Shown: positions 36,654-44,592, counted from the stretch's first letter. The stretch is DNA of 64,000 nt from Roseomonas sp. CECT 9278 (GCF_918698155.1 NZ_CAKKLX010000010.1:1-64000), one strand, 5' to 3'. The notes: generated by a model from the sequence alone, not told the origin. Translations and numbers: made by a program.

Positions 36654-37598
36654 TTAGCGGAATTCTGGGCCGGGCGCGACCCCCCCGCGCGCCTCCGGCG
36701 AAACTGCCCCGCCCGCCAGCGGATGGTGCTGCTCCACCAAAGCCTTCAACCGCCCCTCCAGCACCTTGGTGTAGATCTGCGTGGTCGCGATGTCGGCATG
36801 GCCCAGCAGCACCTGCAGGCTCCGCAGGTCGGCCCCCCGCCCCAGCAGGTGCGAGGCGAAGGAATGCCGCAGCACATGCGGGCTGACCCGGCCCGGATCG
36901 AGGCCCGCCGCCAGCGCTGCCTCCTTCAGCAGCAGCCCCAGCGACTGCCGCGTCAGGTGCCCCGTCGCGGCGCGGGAGGGAAACAGCCAGCGCGCCGCCC
37001 GTGGCCCGGCGCGCTCCGCGGCCTCGGTGCGCGCCGCCAGGGCCAGGGCGCGCGCCCGGGCCGAGACCGGCACCAGCCGCTCCTTGCCGCCCTTGCCGCG
37101 CACCGCGACCAGGCCTTCCTCCGCCCGCAATGCGCCGGCGGGCAGGGCCACCAGCTCGCTCGCGCGCAGGCCGGAGCAATAGAGCAACTCCACCGCCGCG
37201 GCCGCGACCGGCCCGCGGCGGCCCGGCAGGCCGGCGGCCGCGGCGATCAGCGATTCGACCTCGGCCTCGCTCAGCGCCCGGGGCAGGCTGGCGGGCAGGC
37301 GCGGGCTTTCCAGCAATTCCGTGGGGTCGTCGGGGCGGATGCCCTCGCGTGCCAGGAAGCGGTGGAACTGGCGGATCGCGGACAGGCGGCGCGCCTGGGT
37401 GCGGGCGGCGAAGCCCGCGGCGGCCAGACTTTCCACCCAAGCGCGCAGCGTCTCGGCATCCGCGGCATGGACGGCCGCGCCGCGGGCGGCGGCGAAGGCA
37501 GCGAAATCCTGCAGGTCGGCGGTGTAGGCCGCCAGCGTGTTGCGCGCCGCGCCCCGCTCGGCGGCCAGCATCTCGAGGAAGGCTTCGACGTGATGCAT
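36654..37598 (-). CDS. xerD: Tyrosine recombinase XerD
   Basis: A 314-residue tyrosine recombinase resolving chromosome dimers at dif with XerC. N-terminal core-binding domain: AAERGAARNTLAAYTADLQD near 10 and ARRLSAIRQFHRFLAREG near 70. Catalytic domain: LLYCSGLRASELVALP near 145 (Arg I), KERLVPV near 171 (Lys), HVLRHSFASHLLGRGADLRS near 245 (His-x-x-Arg) and LGHADIATTQIYTKV near 270 (His and the nucleophile Tyr). The ATG at 37598 is 8 bases after GAGGG, which derives from the dispersed repeat upstream. It sits in front of accA. Confidence 0.95.
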   Translation of the reverse strand: MHHVEAFLEMLAAERGAARNTLAAYTADLQDFAAFAAARGAAVHAADAETLRAWVESLAAAGFAARTQARRLSAIRQFHRFLAREGIRPDDPTELLESPRLPASLPRALSEAEVESLIAAAAGLPGRRGPVAAAAVELLYCSGLRASELVALPAGALRAEEGLVAVRGKGGKERLVPVSARARALALAARTEAAERAGPRAARWLFPSRAATGHLTRQSLGLLLKEAALAAGLDPGRVSPHVLRHSFASHLLGRGADLRSLQVLLGHADIATTQIYTKVLEGRLKALVEQHHPLAGGAVSPEARGGVAPGPEFR

Positions 37599-37606
37599 GG
37601 TTCCGG

Positions 37607-37733
37607 CCCTCAGGCGCCGGGCGCGCGCATCCGCGCGCTTGGCTCGCGCGCGCTGCCCTGGCGCATCGGCGGCCGCTGACGGGCTGGGCGCGGTCGCGCC
37701 GTGCGCTCCCGGATCACGGCAGGGCCGAGATCC
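37607..37733 (-). repeat. Dispersed hairpin repeat upstream of xerD
   Basis: One unit read on the minus strand. The hairpin GGATCACGGC/GCCGAGATCC (37711-37720, 37724-37733) is followed by GAGCGCACGGCGCGACCGCG-like and AAGCGCGCG-like blocks. The conserved end CGCCTGAGGGC lies just before the xerD start and supplies its GAGGG motif. Confidence 0.8.
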
Positions 37734-37767
37734 GCCCCACAGCGGCGTCGGCGGGTGGCATCGCCGC

Positions 37768-37917
37768 TCACCGCCCGGTGCTGAACCGTTCGTTCGGCAG
37801 CGGGCGTTCCACCGGCTGCGGCGGCACCGCGGGCGGGAAGGCGCCCAGCGCCAGCAGGCCGACCACCACGGCACCGAGCACCAACAGCAGGATCGTCAGG
37901 AACGGGCTGCGGGACAT
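37768..37917 (-). CDS. Small single-helix membrane protein
   Basis: 49 residues if started at the ATG at 37917 (MSRSPFLTILLLVLGAVVVG). One transmembrane helix occupies about residues 6-24, then a Pro-rich tail (FPPAVPPQPVERPLPNERF). An ATG at 37947 would add MPHWWETPRP. Small proteins of this type, with a Pro-rich tail ending in LPNERF, occur beside xerD or aroK in related alphaproteobacteria. Function is unknown. Confidence 0.65.
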   Translation of the reverse strand: MSRSPFLTILLLVLGAVVVGLLALGAFPPAVPPQPVERPLPNERFSTGR

Positions 37918-38013
37918 CGGGCGCGGCGTCTCCCACCAATGCGGCATGGACTGCGCCGGGGCAGCATCCGCTCCGCGGACTCGCTGCACTGCTGCGCAGA
38001 TCGGACATAAGAT

Positions 38014-38083
38014 GCTCTAGAATCGAGATTTTCCAGAACATGACAGCGATCGGACGATTTCATCCGATCCGATATTGCTCTAG
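38014..38083. repeat. CTAGAGC-bounded dispersed element upstream of aroKB
   Basis: About 70 bp with GCTCTAGA at the left and TTGCTCTAG at the right end. Inside is the inverted repeat GATCGGACGATTTCATCCGATC (38049-38070 region) and TTTCCAGAACATG. The same ends and GGATGGAAT-like core recur at 44161 and 61108. It finishes 11 bases before the GTG of aroKB. Confidence 0.75.
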
Positions 38084-38094
38084 CCTCCGCCCCC

Positions 38095-39801
38095 GTGTCG
38101 CGCAACTCCGCCCTCGATCTTCCTGACGAAGACCGCCTGAGCCCGTCCCTGGACCAAGCCCCGCCCCTGGCCGCGGCGCGCTCCGTCGTGCTGGTCGGCA
38201 TGCCGGGCGCCGGCAAGACCGCGATCGGCCGCCGCCTGGCCGCGCGCCTGGGCCTGCCGTTCCGCGATGGCGACACCGAGATCGAATCGGCCGCCGGCAT
38301 GCCCATAACCGAGATCTTCGCGCGCTACGGCGAACCGCATTTCCGCGACGGCGAGCGCCGCGTCATCACCCGCCTGCTGGCCGGCCCGCCGCTGGTGCTG
38401 GCGACCGGCGGCGGCGCCTTCGCCGATGCCGCGACGCGCGCCGCCGTGAAGGCCTCGGGCGCGGCGACCATCTGGCTGCGCTGCAACCTGGCCACGCTGC
38501 TGCGCCGCGTGGCGGGGCGCGAGCACCGCCCGATGTTCCTCAACGCCGACCCGGTCGAGGTGCTGACCCGCCTCATGGCCGCGCGCCACCCCCTGTACGC
38601 CGAGGCCGATGTGACCGTGACCTGTACCGACGAGAGCCCCGAGGCGACGACGCGCCGCGTGCAGGATGCGCTGGCCGCCGCCGTGGCGCCGCAGCGCCTG
38701 CCGGTCGGCCTCGGCGATCGTGGCTACGAGGTCCTGGTCGGCCCCGGGCTGCTGGCGCGCGCCGGCGGGCTGGTCGCGGCGCTGCTGCCCTCGCGCAAGG
38801 TGGTGCTTGTCACCGATTCGGCCGTTGGCCCGCTGCATGCGCCGGCATTGCGCGACGGGCTGGAGGCGGCGGGGCTGACGGTGCTCACCGAGATCGCCGT
38901 GCCGCCGGGCGAAGCCTCCAAGGATTTCGGCCGGCTGTCGGAGGTGCTGGAGCGGATGCTGGCGGCGGGGCTGGATCGCCGCACCGCGGTGGTGGCGCTG
39001 GGCGGCGGCGTGGTCGGCGACCTGGCCGGCTTCGCAGCCGCCATCGCCATGCGCGGCGTGCCCTTCGTGCAGGTGCCGACCACCCTGCTGGCGCAGGTGG
39101 ACAGTTCCGTCGGCGGCAAGACCGGCGTGAACCTCAAGGCCGGCAAGAACCTGGCCGGCGCCTTCCACCAGCCGCGCATCGTGCTGGCCGATACCGACAC
39201 GCTGGCAACCCTGCCGCCCCGCGAGCTGCGCGCCGGCTACGCGGAAGTGGCCAAGCACGGGCTGCTGCAGGGCGCGTTGTGGGACTGGTGCGAGGCGCAT
39301 GGCGCCGCCGTGGTCGCCGGCGATGCCGCCGCGGCTACCCATGCGGTGGTCGAGTCCTGCCGCCTGAAGGCATCGGTCGTGGCCGCCGATGAACGCGAGG
39401 AATCGGCCGAGGGCGGGCGCGCGCTGCTCAACCTCGGCCACACCTTCGGCCATGCGCTGGAGGCCGAGGCCGGCTTCGACGGGTCCGTGCTGCACGGGGA
39501 AGCGGTGGCGGTCGGGCTCGGCCTGGCGGCGGCGCTGTCGGCGCGGCTCGGGCATTGCAGCCAGGAATGGCCGTCGCGCGTGATGGCACACCTGGCGGCA
39601 TGCGGGCTGCCGGCACGCATCACGGACCTGCCACGGCACTTCACGGTCGATGCGCTGCTCGGGCGCATGGCCAAGGACAAGAAGAACCGCGACGGGACCA
39701 TGCGCTTCGTGCTGATGCGCGGGGCAGGGGCGTGCTTCACCAGCGGCGATGTGCCGGTGGATGCGGTCGCCACGCTGCTGCGGGACGAAGGCGCGCAGTA
39801 G
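38095..39801 (+). CDS. aroKB: Bifunctional shikimate kinase/3-dehydroquinate synthase
   Basis: A 568-residue fusion of two chorismate-pathway enzymes. Residues 30-195 are shikimate kinase: Walker A VGMPGAGKTAIGR near 34, DGDTEIESAAGMPITEIFA near 58, GGGAF near 103. Residues 205-568 are dehydroquinate synthase: VALGGGVVGDLAGFAAAIAM near 300, TLLAQVDSSVGGKTGVNL near 328, AEVAKHGLL near 383 and NLGHTFGHALEAE, HGEAVAVGLG near 464 with metal-binding His residues. The GTG at 38095 is the only start before the Walker motif. Fusion of aroK and aroB is known in some alphaproteobacteria; here no stop separates them. Confidence 0.95.
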   Translation: MSRNSALDLPDEDRLSPSLDQAPPLAAARSVVLVGMPGAGKTAIGRRLAARLGLPFRDGDTEIESAAGMPITEIFARYGEPHFRDGERRVITRLLAGPPLVLATGGGAFADAATRAAVKASGAATIWLRCNLATLLRRVAGREHRPMFLNADPVEVLTRLMAARHPLYAEADVTVTCTDESPEATTRRVQDALAAAVAPQRLPVGLGDRGYEVLVGPGLLARAGGLVAALLPSRKVVLVTDSAVGPLHAPALRDGLEAAGLTVLTEIAVPPGEASKDFGRLSEVLERMLAAGLDRRTAVVALGGGVVGDLAGFAAAIAMRGVPFVQVPTTLLAQVDSSVGGKTGVNLKAGKNLAGAFHQPRIVLADTDTLATLPPRELRAGYAEVAKHGLLQGALWDWCEAHGAAVVAGDAAAATHAVVESCRLKASVVAADEREESAEGGRALLNLGHTFGHALEAEAGFDGSVLHGEAVAVGLGLAAALSARLGHCSQEWPSRVMAHLAACGLPARITDLPRHFTVDALLGRMAKDKKNRDGTMRFVLMRGAGACFTSGDVPVDAVATLLRDEGAQ

Positions 39802-39875
39802 GCCGCCGGAAGGGCGCTGCCCTCCCGGACCCACCCGCCAGGTGGCAGTGCCACCTGGACCGCCGGGACTGGGCT
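39802..39875. repeat. Hairpin-CCCACCC-hairpin element, single arm
   Basis: Directly after the aroKB stop: hairpin AGGGC-GCT-GCCCT (39811-39823), a CCCACCCG spacer, then CCAGGTGGCA/TGCCACCTGG (39838-39858). This matches one arm of the element at 27064-27271 in arrangement and spacer. It may also end aroKB transcription, although no T-run follows. Confidence 0.7.
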
Positions 39876-39932
39876 CTGGTCAGCATGGGCGCACTGCGAT
39901 AACCCAGATGGTGCACTGCACCCGGGACCGTC

Positions 39933-40505
39933 ATGCCACTGTCCGAAGCCGCCGCGCGCGAGCCCATGCACCGCCGCCAGATCGACATGCACGGCTACCG
40001 CCGCGCCGACGGGCTGTTCGATATCGAGGCGCATCTCCTCGACACCAAATCCTACGGCTTCGACAACGAGGAACGCGGCTTCCTGCCCGCCGGCACGCCG
40101 CTGCACGGCATGTGGATCCGCCTGACGGTGGATGAGGACCTGCTGATCCACGCCTGCGAGGCAGCCTCCGACCACACGCCCTATGCCGTCTGCCCGCAGG
40201 CGGCGCCGAATTTCGCGCGGCTGGCCGGGCTGACGATCGGGCCAGGCTTCAACCGCGCGGTGAACGAACGGGTCGGCGGCACGATGGGCTGCACGCACCT
40301 GCGTGAGGTGCTGGCCCAGATGGCGACGGTCGCCTACCAGACGCTGTATCCGGTGCGCCGCGCGAAAGAACTGGTGCGCGAGGAAGCGACCGGCCAGCGC
40401 AAGCGCCCCGGCATCATCGGCACCTGCCACGCCTATCATCCCGACAGCCCGGTGGTGAAGCTGCGATGGCCGTGGCTGGACGAAGAAGCAAAGGCCGCCG
40501 AGTAG
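39933..40505 (+). CDS. DUF2889 domain protein
   Basis: A 190-residue protein of the DUF2889 family. Conserved features are the initial RRQIDMHGYRRADGLFDIEA, SYGFDNEERGFLPAGTPLHGM near 40, and GGTMGCTHLREVLAQMATVAYQTL near 113. No fixed function is known; the family is common in proteobacteria near metabolite genes. It follows aroKB by about 130 bp and precedes the tandem repeats. The ATG at 39933 is the first in frame. Confidence 0.85.
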   Translation: MPLSEAAAREPMHRRQIDMHGYRRADGLFDIEAHLLDTKSYGFDNEERGFLPAGTPLHGMWIRLTVDEDLLIHACEAASDHTPYAVCPQAAPNFARLAGLTIGPGFNRAVNERVGGTMGCTHLREVLAQMATVAYQTLYPVRRAKELVREEATGQRKRPGIIGTCHAYHPDSPVVKLRWPWLDEEAKAAE

Positions 40506-40520
40506 CGCCCCCCCTGGTTT

Positions 40521-40837
40521 CGGATCGCGCGCAGGCGCGATCCGGGAGCGCACGGCGCGACCGCGCCCAACCCATCAGCCCCCGCCAGCGCACCAGCGCA
40601 CGGCGCGCAAGCCAAGCCGCCGCATGGCGGCGCCCGGCGCTTGAGGGCACACAAGAAGCGGATCGCGCGCAGGCGCGATCCGGGAGCGCACGGCGCGCAA
40701 GCCAAGCCGCCGCATGGCGGCGCCCGGCGCTTGAGGGCACACAAAAAGCGGATCGCGCGCAGGCGCGATCCGGGAGCGCACGGCGCGCAAGCCAAGCGGC
40801 CGGAGGCCGCGCCCGGCGCCTGAGGGCCTACAAAAAG
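40521..40837 (+). repeat. Three tandem units of the dispersed hairpin repeat
   Basis: Unit 1 40521-40658 (138 bp), unit 2 40659-40748 (90 bp), unit 3 40749 to about 40837. Units 2 and 3 are nearly identical. Each begins with the palindrome GGATCGCGC-GCAG-GCGCGATCC, has a second hairpin (GCCGCC-GCAT-GGCGGC; replaced by GCGGCC-GGAGG-CCGC in the last), and ends CGGCGCTTGAGGGC or CGGCGCCTGAGGGC. The last end overlaps the stop codon of the GNAT-MutT gene. There are no unique spacers. Confidence 0.92.
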
Positions 40838-41832
40838 TCGCGCAACAGCGCGACCAAGGGCACATCCGCCGGCGGCATCGCATAGTCCGCCAGCTTCTGC
40901 GGCCGCACCCAGGCCAAGGCCTGGCCTTCCAGCGGCGTGACGTTCCCCACCCAGCGCCGGCACAGGAACAGCGGCATCAGCAGGTGGAACGCCTCGTAGC
41001 CATGCGAAGCGAAGGCGAAGGGTGCCAGGCACGCCTCGGTCACGTCGATGCCGAGTTCTTCCTTCAATTCGCGGATCAGCGCGGCTTCCGGCGTCTCGCC
41101 CGGCTTCACCTTGCCGCCGGGAAATTCCCACAGGCCGGCCAGCGGCTTGCCCTCGGGCCGCCGGGCCAGCAGCACGCGGTTGTCGGGGTCGATCAGCCCG
41201 ACGGCGGCGACCAGCAGGATCGGCTTGCCACCCGGCGCGGGTTCCACCGCCGGGGCCGCGGCAACGGGCGGCGGCGCCAGGTCGGCGCGCCCGGCCTCGA
41301 ACAGGCGCACCGCCATCGCCCGCCCGCGCGACAGGAAATCCTGCGCGCCCGTGCCGGTCTCGCGGAAGCCGATGCGCGCCAGCACCGCGGCCGATCGCGC
41401 ATTGTCGGTCAGCGCGGAGGCCGTGATGCGATCCAGGTCGAGATTGGCGAGCGCCCAGCGCGCCAGCCGCCCGGCGGCCTCCGGCGCAATCCCCTGCCCC
41501 CAGTGCCGCCGGCCGATCCAGTAGCCGAGCTCGGCCGAACGCGCCTCGCGGTCGCGCGTCAGGCCGCAGCAGCCGACCAGCACGTCGTCCTCGCGCCGCG
41601 CGATCGCCAGGTGATACGCCTCGCCTTCGGTGATGCGTTCGGCGGTCGAGGCGATCCAGTCATCCGCCAGGTCGCGCGAATAGGGGAAGGGCACGCGGGC
41701 GAGCGTCTTGGCCACCTCCCAGTCATTGACCAGGCGATGCAGTTCGGCGGCGTCCTCCGCGCGCAGCGGGCGCAGCAGGAAGCGCGCGGTCTCGAGCGGC
41801 GCGAAGGTCACGTCGGAGTCGGGCATGGGCAC
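40828..41832 (-). CDS. GNAT acetyltransferase-MutT Nudix fusion
   Basis: A 334-residue fusion. Residues 8-180 form an N-acetyltransferase of the RimJ/RimL type: TARFLLRPLRAEDAAELHRL near 14, AELGYWIGRRHWGQGIAPEAAGRL near 98 with the acetyl-CoA loop, and NARSAAVLARIGFRETG near 140. After a Pro/Ala-rich linker (about 186-200) the C-terminal domain has the MutT pattern: LVAAVGLIDPDNRVLLARR near 206, FPGGKVKPGETPEAALIRE and the Nudix box ending RELKEELGI near 244. MutT-type proteins hydrolyse 8-oxo-dGTP. The stop lies within repeat unit 3 at 40828. Confidence 0.9.
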   Translation of the reverse strand: MPMPDSDVTFAPLETARFLLRPLRAEDAAELHRLVNDWEVAKTLARVPFPYSRDLADDWIASTAERITEGEAYHLAIARREDDVLVGCCGLTRDREARSAELGYWIGRRHWGQGIAPEAAGRLARWALANLDLDRITASALTDNARSAAVLARIGFRETGTGAQDFLSRGRAMAVRLFEAGRADLAPPPVAAAPAVEPAPGGKPILLVAAVGLIDPDNRVLLARRPEGKPLAGLWEFPGGKVKPGETPEAALIRELKEELGIDVTEACLAPFAFASHGYEAFHLLMPLFLCRRWVGNVTPLEGQALAWVRPQKLADYAMPPADVPLVALLRDFL

Positions 41833-41860
41833 GCCAGGAACGGCGCGCGCGGTGCCGCCG

Positions 41861-42784
41861 TCAAGGCTTCCGCGCCACCAGCAGCACGAACATCGGCGGG
41901 GCGTTGCGCGGCAGCGGCACCAGCGCGGCGGCGATGCGCCCCAGCAGGAACGACACGGCGAGCGAGCCGTACCAGGACCGCCGCGCGGCGAACCACAGGC
42001 CGTCCGGGCGCGCCTTGAGCGGCGCCATCCGGCCCATCCAATGGATCAGCGGCTGGGCGGGCACCGGCGGCAGCGGGCGGGTTTCCTCAACCACCAGCCC
42101 CAGCCGGTCCGCCAAGGCCCGCATCGCCTGTTCGCTCCACCACGACAGGTGATGCGGCGGCGCGTTGAAGACGAAGTTCGGGATCGCCGTCATGGCCGAG
42201 GGCCAGGCCGGCGCGCCCAGCACCAGCAGGCCGCCCGGCTTCAGGCAGCGCAGCATGTCCGTGGCGAAGGCCAGCGGGTCCGCGACATGCTCGATGACCT
42301 GGAAAGCGACGGCGGCATCATAGGCGCCGGGATTCGCCGCGGCATGGTCGGCCAGGGGTTCGGCGCGGATGTCGGCGGCGCGGTCGGCATAGGCGCCGGG
42401 GTTGGGGTCGAGCCCGACATACCGCGCGCCAGGCACCAGCCGCGCGAAGGCGCCCGCCCCCGCGCCGACCTCCAGCACCGCATCGCCCGGGCGGATGCGC
42501 GCCGCCGCATGGGGGTATTCGGCGCGGTCGCGTCCCGCCGCGCGCACGCGGCCCCCGGCGTCGAGCCGCCGATACAGGGATTCGTAGAAAGCGCCATCGC
42601 CTTCGAAAGCCGGTGCGAAGAACACCAGGCCGCAGGGGCTGCGATAGACCCCGATGCGCGCGTCCGGCAGCGGCGTCGGTTCCACCTTGAAGGCGCGGCG
42701 CCACAGCCCGCGCAGCAAGGCGGGAGAGACCTCCTGCACCAGCGTCGCCGCTGCGCCCGTGATCGGGCAGATGCCCGGCGTCAC
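41861..42784 (-). CDS. SAM-dependent methyltransferase
   Basis: About 307 residues. The core is DAVLEVGAGAGAFARLV near 110 (motif I), ARYVGLDPNPGAYADRA near 132, and VAFQVIEHVADPLAFATDML near 166, the pattern of Methyltransf_23/UbiG-like enzymes. An N-terminal CPITGAAATLV resembles the start of proteins with a Cys-containing lead domain, and the C-terminal hydrophobic LLGRIAAALVPLP may associate with membrane. The GTG at 42784 is the best start, 50 bp after the upstream glycosyltransferase; the alternative at 42877 would overlap it. The substrate is unknown, perhaps a lipid or glycan. Confidence 0.82.
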   Translation of the reverse strand: MTPGICPITGAAATLVQEVSPALLRGLWRRAFKVEPTPLPDARIGVYRSPCGLVFFAPAFEGDGAFYESLYRRLDAGGRVRAAGRDRAEYPHAAARIRPGDAVLEVGAGAGAFARLVPGARYVGLDPNPGAYADRAADIRAEPLADHAAANPGAYDAAVAFQVIEHVADPLAFATDMLRCLKPGGLLVLGAPAWPSAMTAIPNFVFNAPPHHLSWWSEQAMRALADRLGLVVEETRPLPPVPAQPLIHWMGRMAPLKARPDGLWFAARRSWYGSLAVSFLLGRIAAALVPLPRNAPPMFVLLVARKP

Positions 42785-42833
42785 GGGGCACCGCCGCGAC
42801 GCGCGGCCGCGCTGCACGCGCGCGCCGTGACCC

Positions 42834-44006
42834 TCACGCCGCCGCGCCCGGATTGTGGCGGCGCAGCACGCGCACATCCTCGGGGCCGCGGACCTCGTAT
42901 TCGATGTGCCGCCAGCGGATCACGCGCGTGCGCGCGCTGGTCCAGAACAGCGCCACCACGGCCGGCGCGGTGATGGGTGCCAGCGCGCCCAGCGCCACCT
43001 GCGCGGCGCGCGCGGGCAGCCCCTCGCGGATGCCGACGGCGCGCGTGACACGGTCGTGCAGCAGGGCGCGCGCCACGCCCACGGCCCCCACCGCCGCGAC
43101 GAAGCCGAGCGCGACGCCATTGCCGCCCAGGCCCAGCAACGCGAGCGGCAGCACCAGCGCCTCGGCATGCAGCGCGACGCCCAGCCACACCCACAGCGAC
43201 GGCACATAGACATGCACGATCTGCAATTGCCGTGTCTTGAAGGCGATCGCCTCGCGGTCGCCGCCCTCGGGCGGGGTGGGCAGCAGCACGGCGCGGCGCG
43301 TCAGCACGCGCAGGCCAAGCGCGCGCGCGCGCCGGCTGATCGCACCATCGGTCGAGAAGGTGCGCGACAGCGCCTCGGCCAGGTCCATCCGCGCCAGCGC
43401 ATCGCGCGAGATCGCGACCGATCCGCCCCACACCAGACCCGAGGCCAGGAAGCGCGGCCCGAGCGCCAACGAGCGATCGAGCCAGGCCACCACGTGCCGC
43501 GCCGGTCCCGCGCCGTCCAGCGCATGCCAGCGATAGCCCGTCACCAAATCCGCCGCGCCGTTCAGCGCCGGGGTTGCCAGCCAGGACAGCCAATGATCCT
43601 GCGGCAGGATATCGGCATCGAGCAGCACCAGCGCGTCGTCATCCGCATCCACGCGCGCCAGCGCGGCGATCATGTTGGTCGCCTTCTGGCTGCGCGTGTC
43701 GTCCAGGCCGGCGACGACGACCTCGACCGGGAAGGGCAGCAGGTGTTGCAGTTCGCGCACCTGCGCCAGGGCGGGATCGGCCTCGGCCTCGACCGCCACC
43801 AGCATCCGCCGCGGGCGCAGCGTCTGGCGCGCCAGCGCGGCAAATAGCGGCGGCAGGCCATCGGTGCGGCCGGTCACGGCCAGCAGCAGAGTCACGCGGC
43901 CTGGCACTTCCACCGCCGGCGCCCGGAAGAACCGCAGGAACCACACGACCCCCGCCAGCCAGGCAAGGGTTGCGAGCAAGGCGACGATGCCGCAGGCCAG
44001 CGTCAT
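42834..44006 (-). CDS. Glycosyltransferase, ceramide glucosyltransferase-like (GT21)
   Basis: About 390 residues with a GT2-fold catalytic domain. An N-terminal transmembrane helix (ACGIVALLATLAWLAGVVWFL) precedes VDADDDALVLLDADILPQDHWL near 125 with the DxD-like metal site, SGLVWGGSVAISRDALARM near 193, and a C-terminal hydrophobic region with several helices ending TRVIRWRHIEYEV near 365, the RW motif of the GT21 type. This pattern fits glucosylceramide or HpnI-like transferases acting on lipid substrates. The start at 44006 opens the first helix. The next gene, a methyltransferase, may act on the same lipid. Confidence 0.82.
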   Translation of the reverse strand: MTLACGIVALLATLAWLAGVVWFLRFFRAPAVEVPGRVTLLLAVTGRTDGLPPLFAALARQTLRPRRMLVAVEAEADPALAQVRELQHLLPFPVEVVVAGLDDTRSQKATNMIAALARVDADDDALVLLDADILPQDHWLSWLATPALNGAADLVTGYRWHALDGAGPARHVVAWLDRSLALGPRFLASGLVWGGSVAISRDALARMDLAEALSRTFSTDGAISRRARALGLRVLTRRAVLLPTPPEGGDREAIAFKTRQLQIVHVYVPSLWVWLGVALHAEALVLPLALLGLGGNGVALGFVAAVGAVGVARALLHDRVTRAVGIREGLPARAAQVALGALAPITAPAVVALFWTSARTRVIRWRHIEYEVRGPEDVRVLRRHNPGAAA

Positions 44007-44592
44007 GCGGCGCGACCCGCACGGGCCACATCCATCCCGCCCGCCGGGGCGCAAGCCGCATCGCGTGTGGTGATGACCCGTGCTCCCTGCTGAGCCGTTG
44101 CGCGGCACGATCCTGCGCGGTCGTCGGGCCGCCTTCCCGCGCGATGGGCGCCCGTTTGGTCTAGAGCAGATCCGCACCGGATGGAATCAGCCGATCGGCT
44201 GACGATGGCCGCGACGAGCCGCCGCCCGACGCGATGCCGCGAGCCGCGCCAGGGGCGGGCGGGTCCAGCGCCCCGCGCTGCCGGTCGCCGCGCGTCAAAC
44301 CGGTGCCGCGGTTCGCGGCGCGGCCCGCCATGCCGGGCCGCGCGCTCCCGCCCGCCCGGCGGATCCTGCGGCCGCAATGTCGGCGCAGGTGGCGCCGATA
44401 GCGACACCGCGCGCACGACCGACCACATGCGTCGCGACGGCATGCCGCGTCCTGTCCCGCGCCGCTCGGCCCGCGCATCCACGGCACGCGGAGGAGAGTG
44501 CCATGGACGCCGGGAACCCCTAGGATGGTCCCTCGGGCGCGCCGGGACGATCGGCCGGTGCCTGCATCGCATCACGGCCAGGGGTCCATCGC
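44007..44592. other. Intergenic region, 586 bp, with a CTAGAGC element and a mini-ORF
   Basis: No convincing gene. A CTAGAGCAGATCCG element begins at 44161 with GGATGGAATC. Just before the molybdoenzyme gene, GGAGGAGA (44490-44497) precedes a 6-codon frame ATG at 44503 to a TAG at 44521-44523, encoding MDAGNP; whether it is translated is unknown. Confidence 0.5.
44161..44201. repeat. CTAGAGC element copy
   Basis: CTAGAGCAGATCCGCACCGG, then ATGGAATCAGCCGATCGGCTGA. It shares its start and GGATGGAAT core with the copies at 38014 and 61108. The right CTAG end seen at 38083 is not found here. Confidence 0.6.

Noticed and set aside
40641-40823. Repetitive 60-residue frame in the tandem repeats
   Set aside because: The 30-residue periodicity comes from the 90 bp repeat; there is no start context and no support as protein.
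40521-40837. CRISPR-like array
   Set aside because: Units are contiguous with no unique spacers, and no cas genes are present.
44003-44575. Reverse frame in the 586 bp gap
   Set aside because: Arg/Pro/Ala shadow text without a domain or ribosome site.
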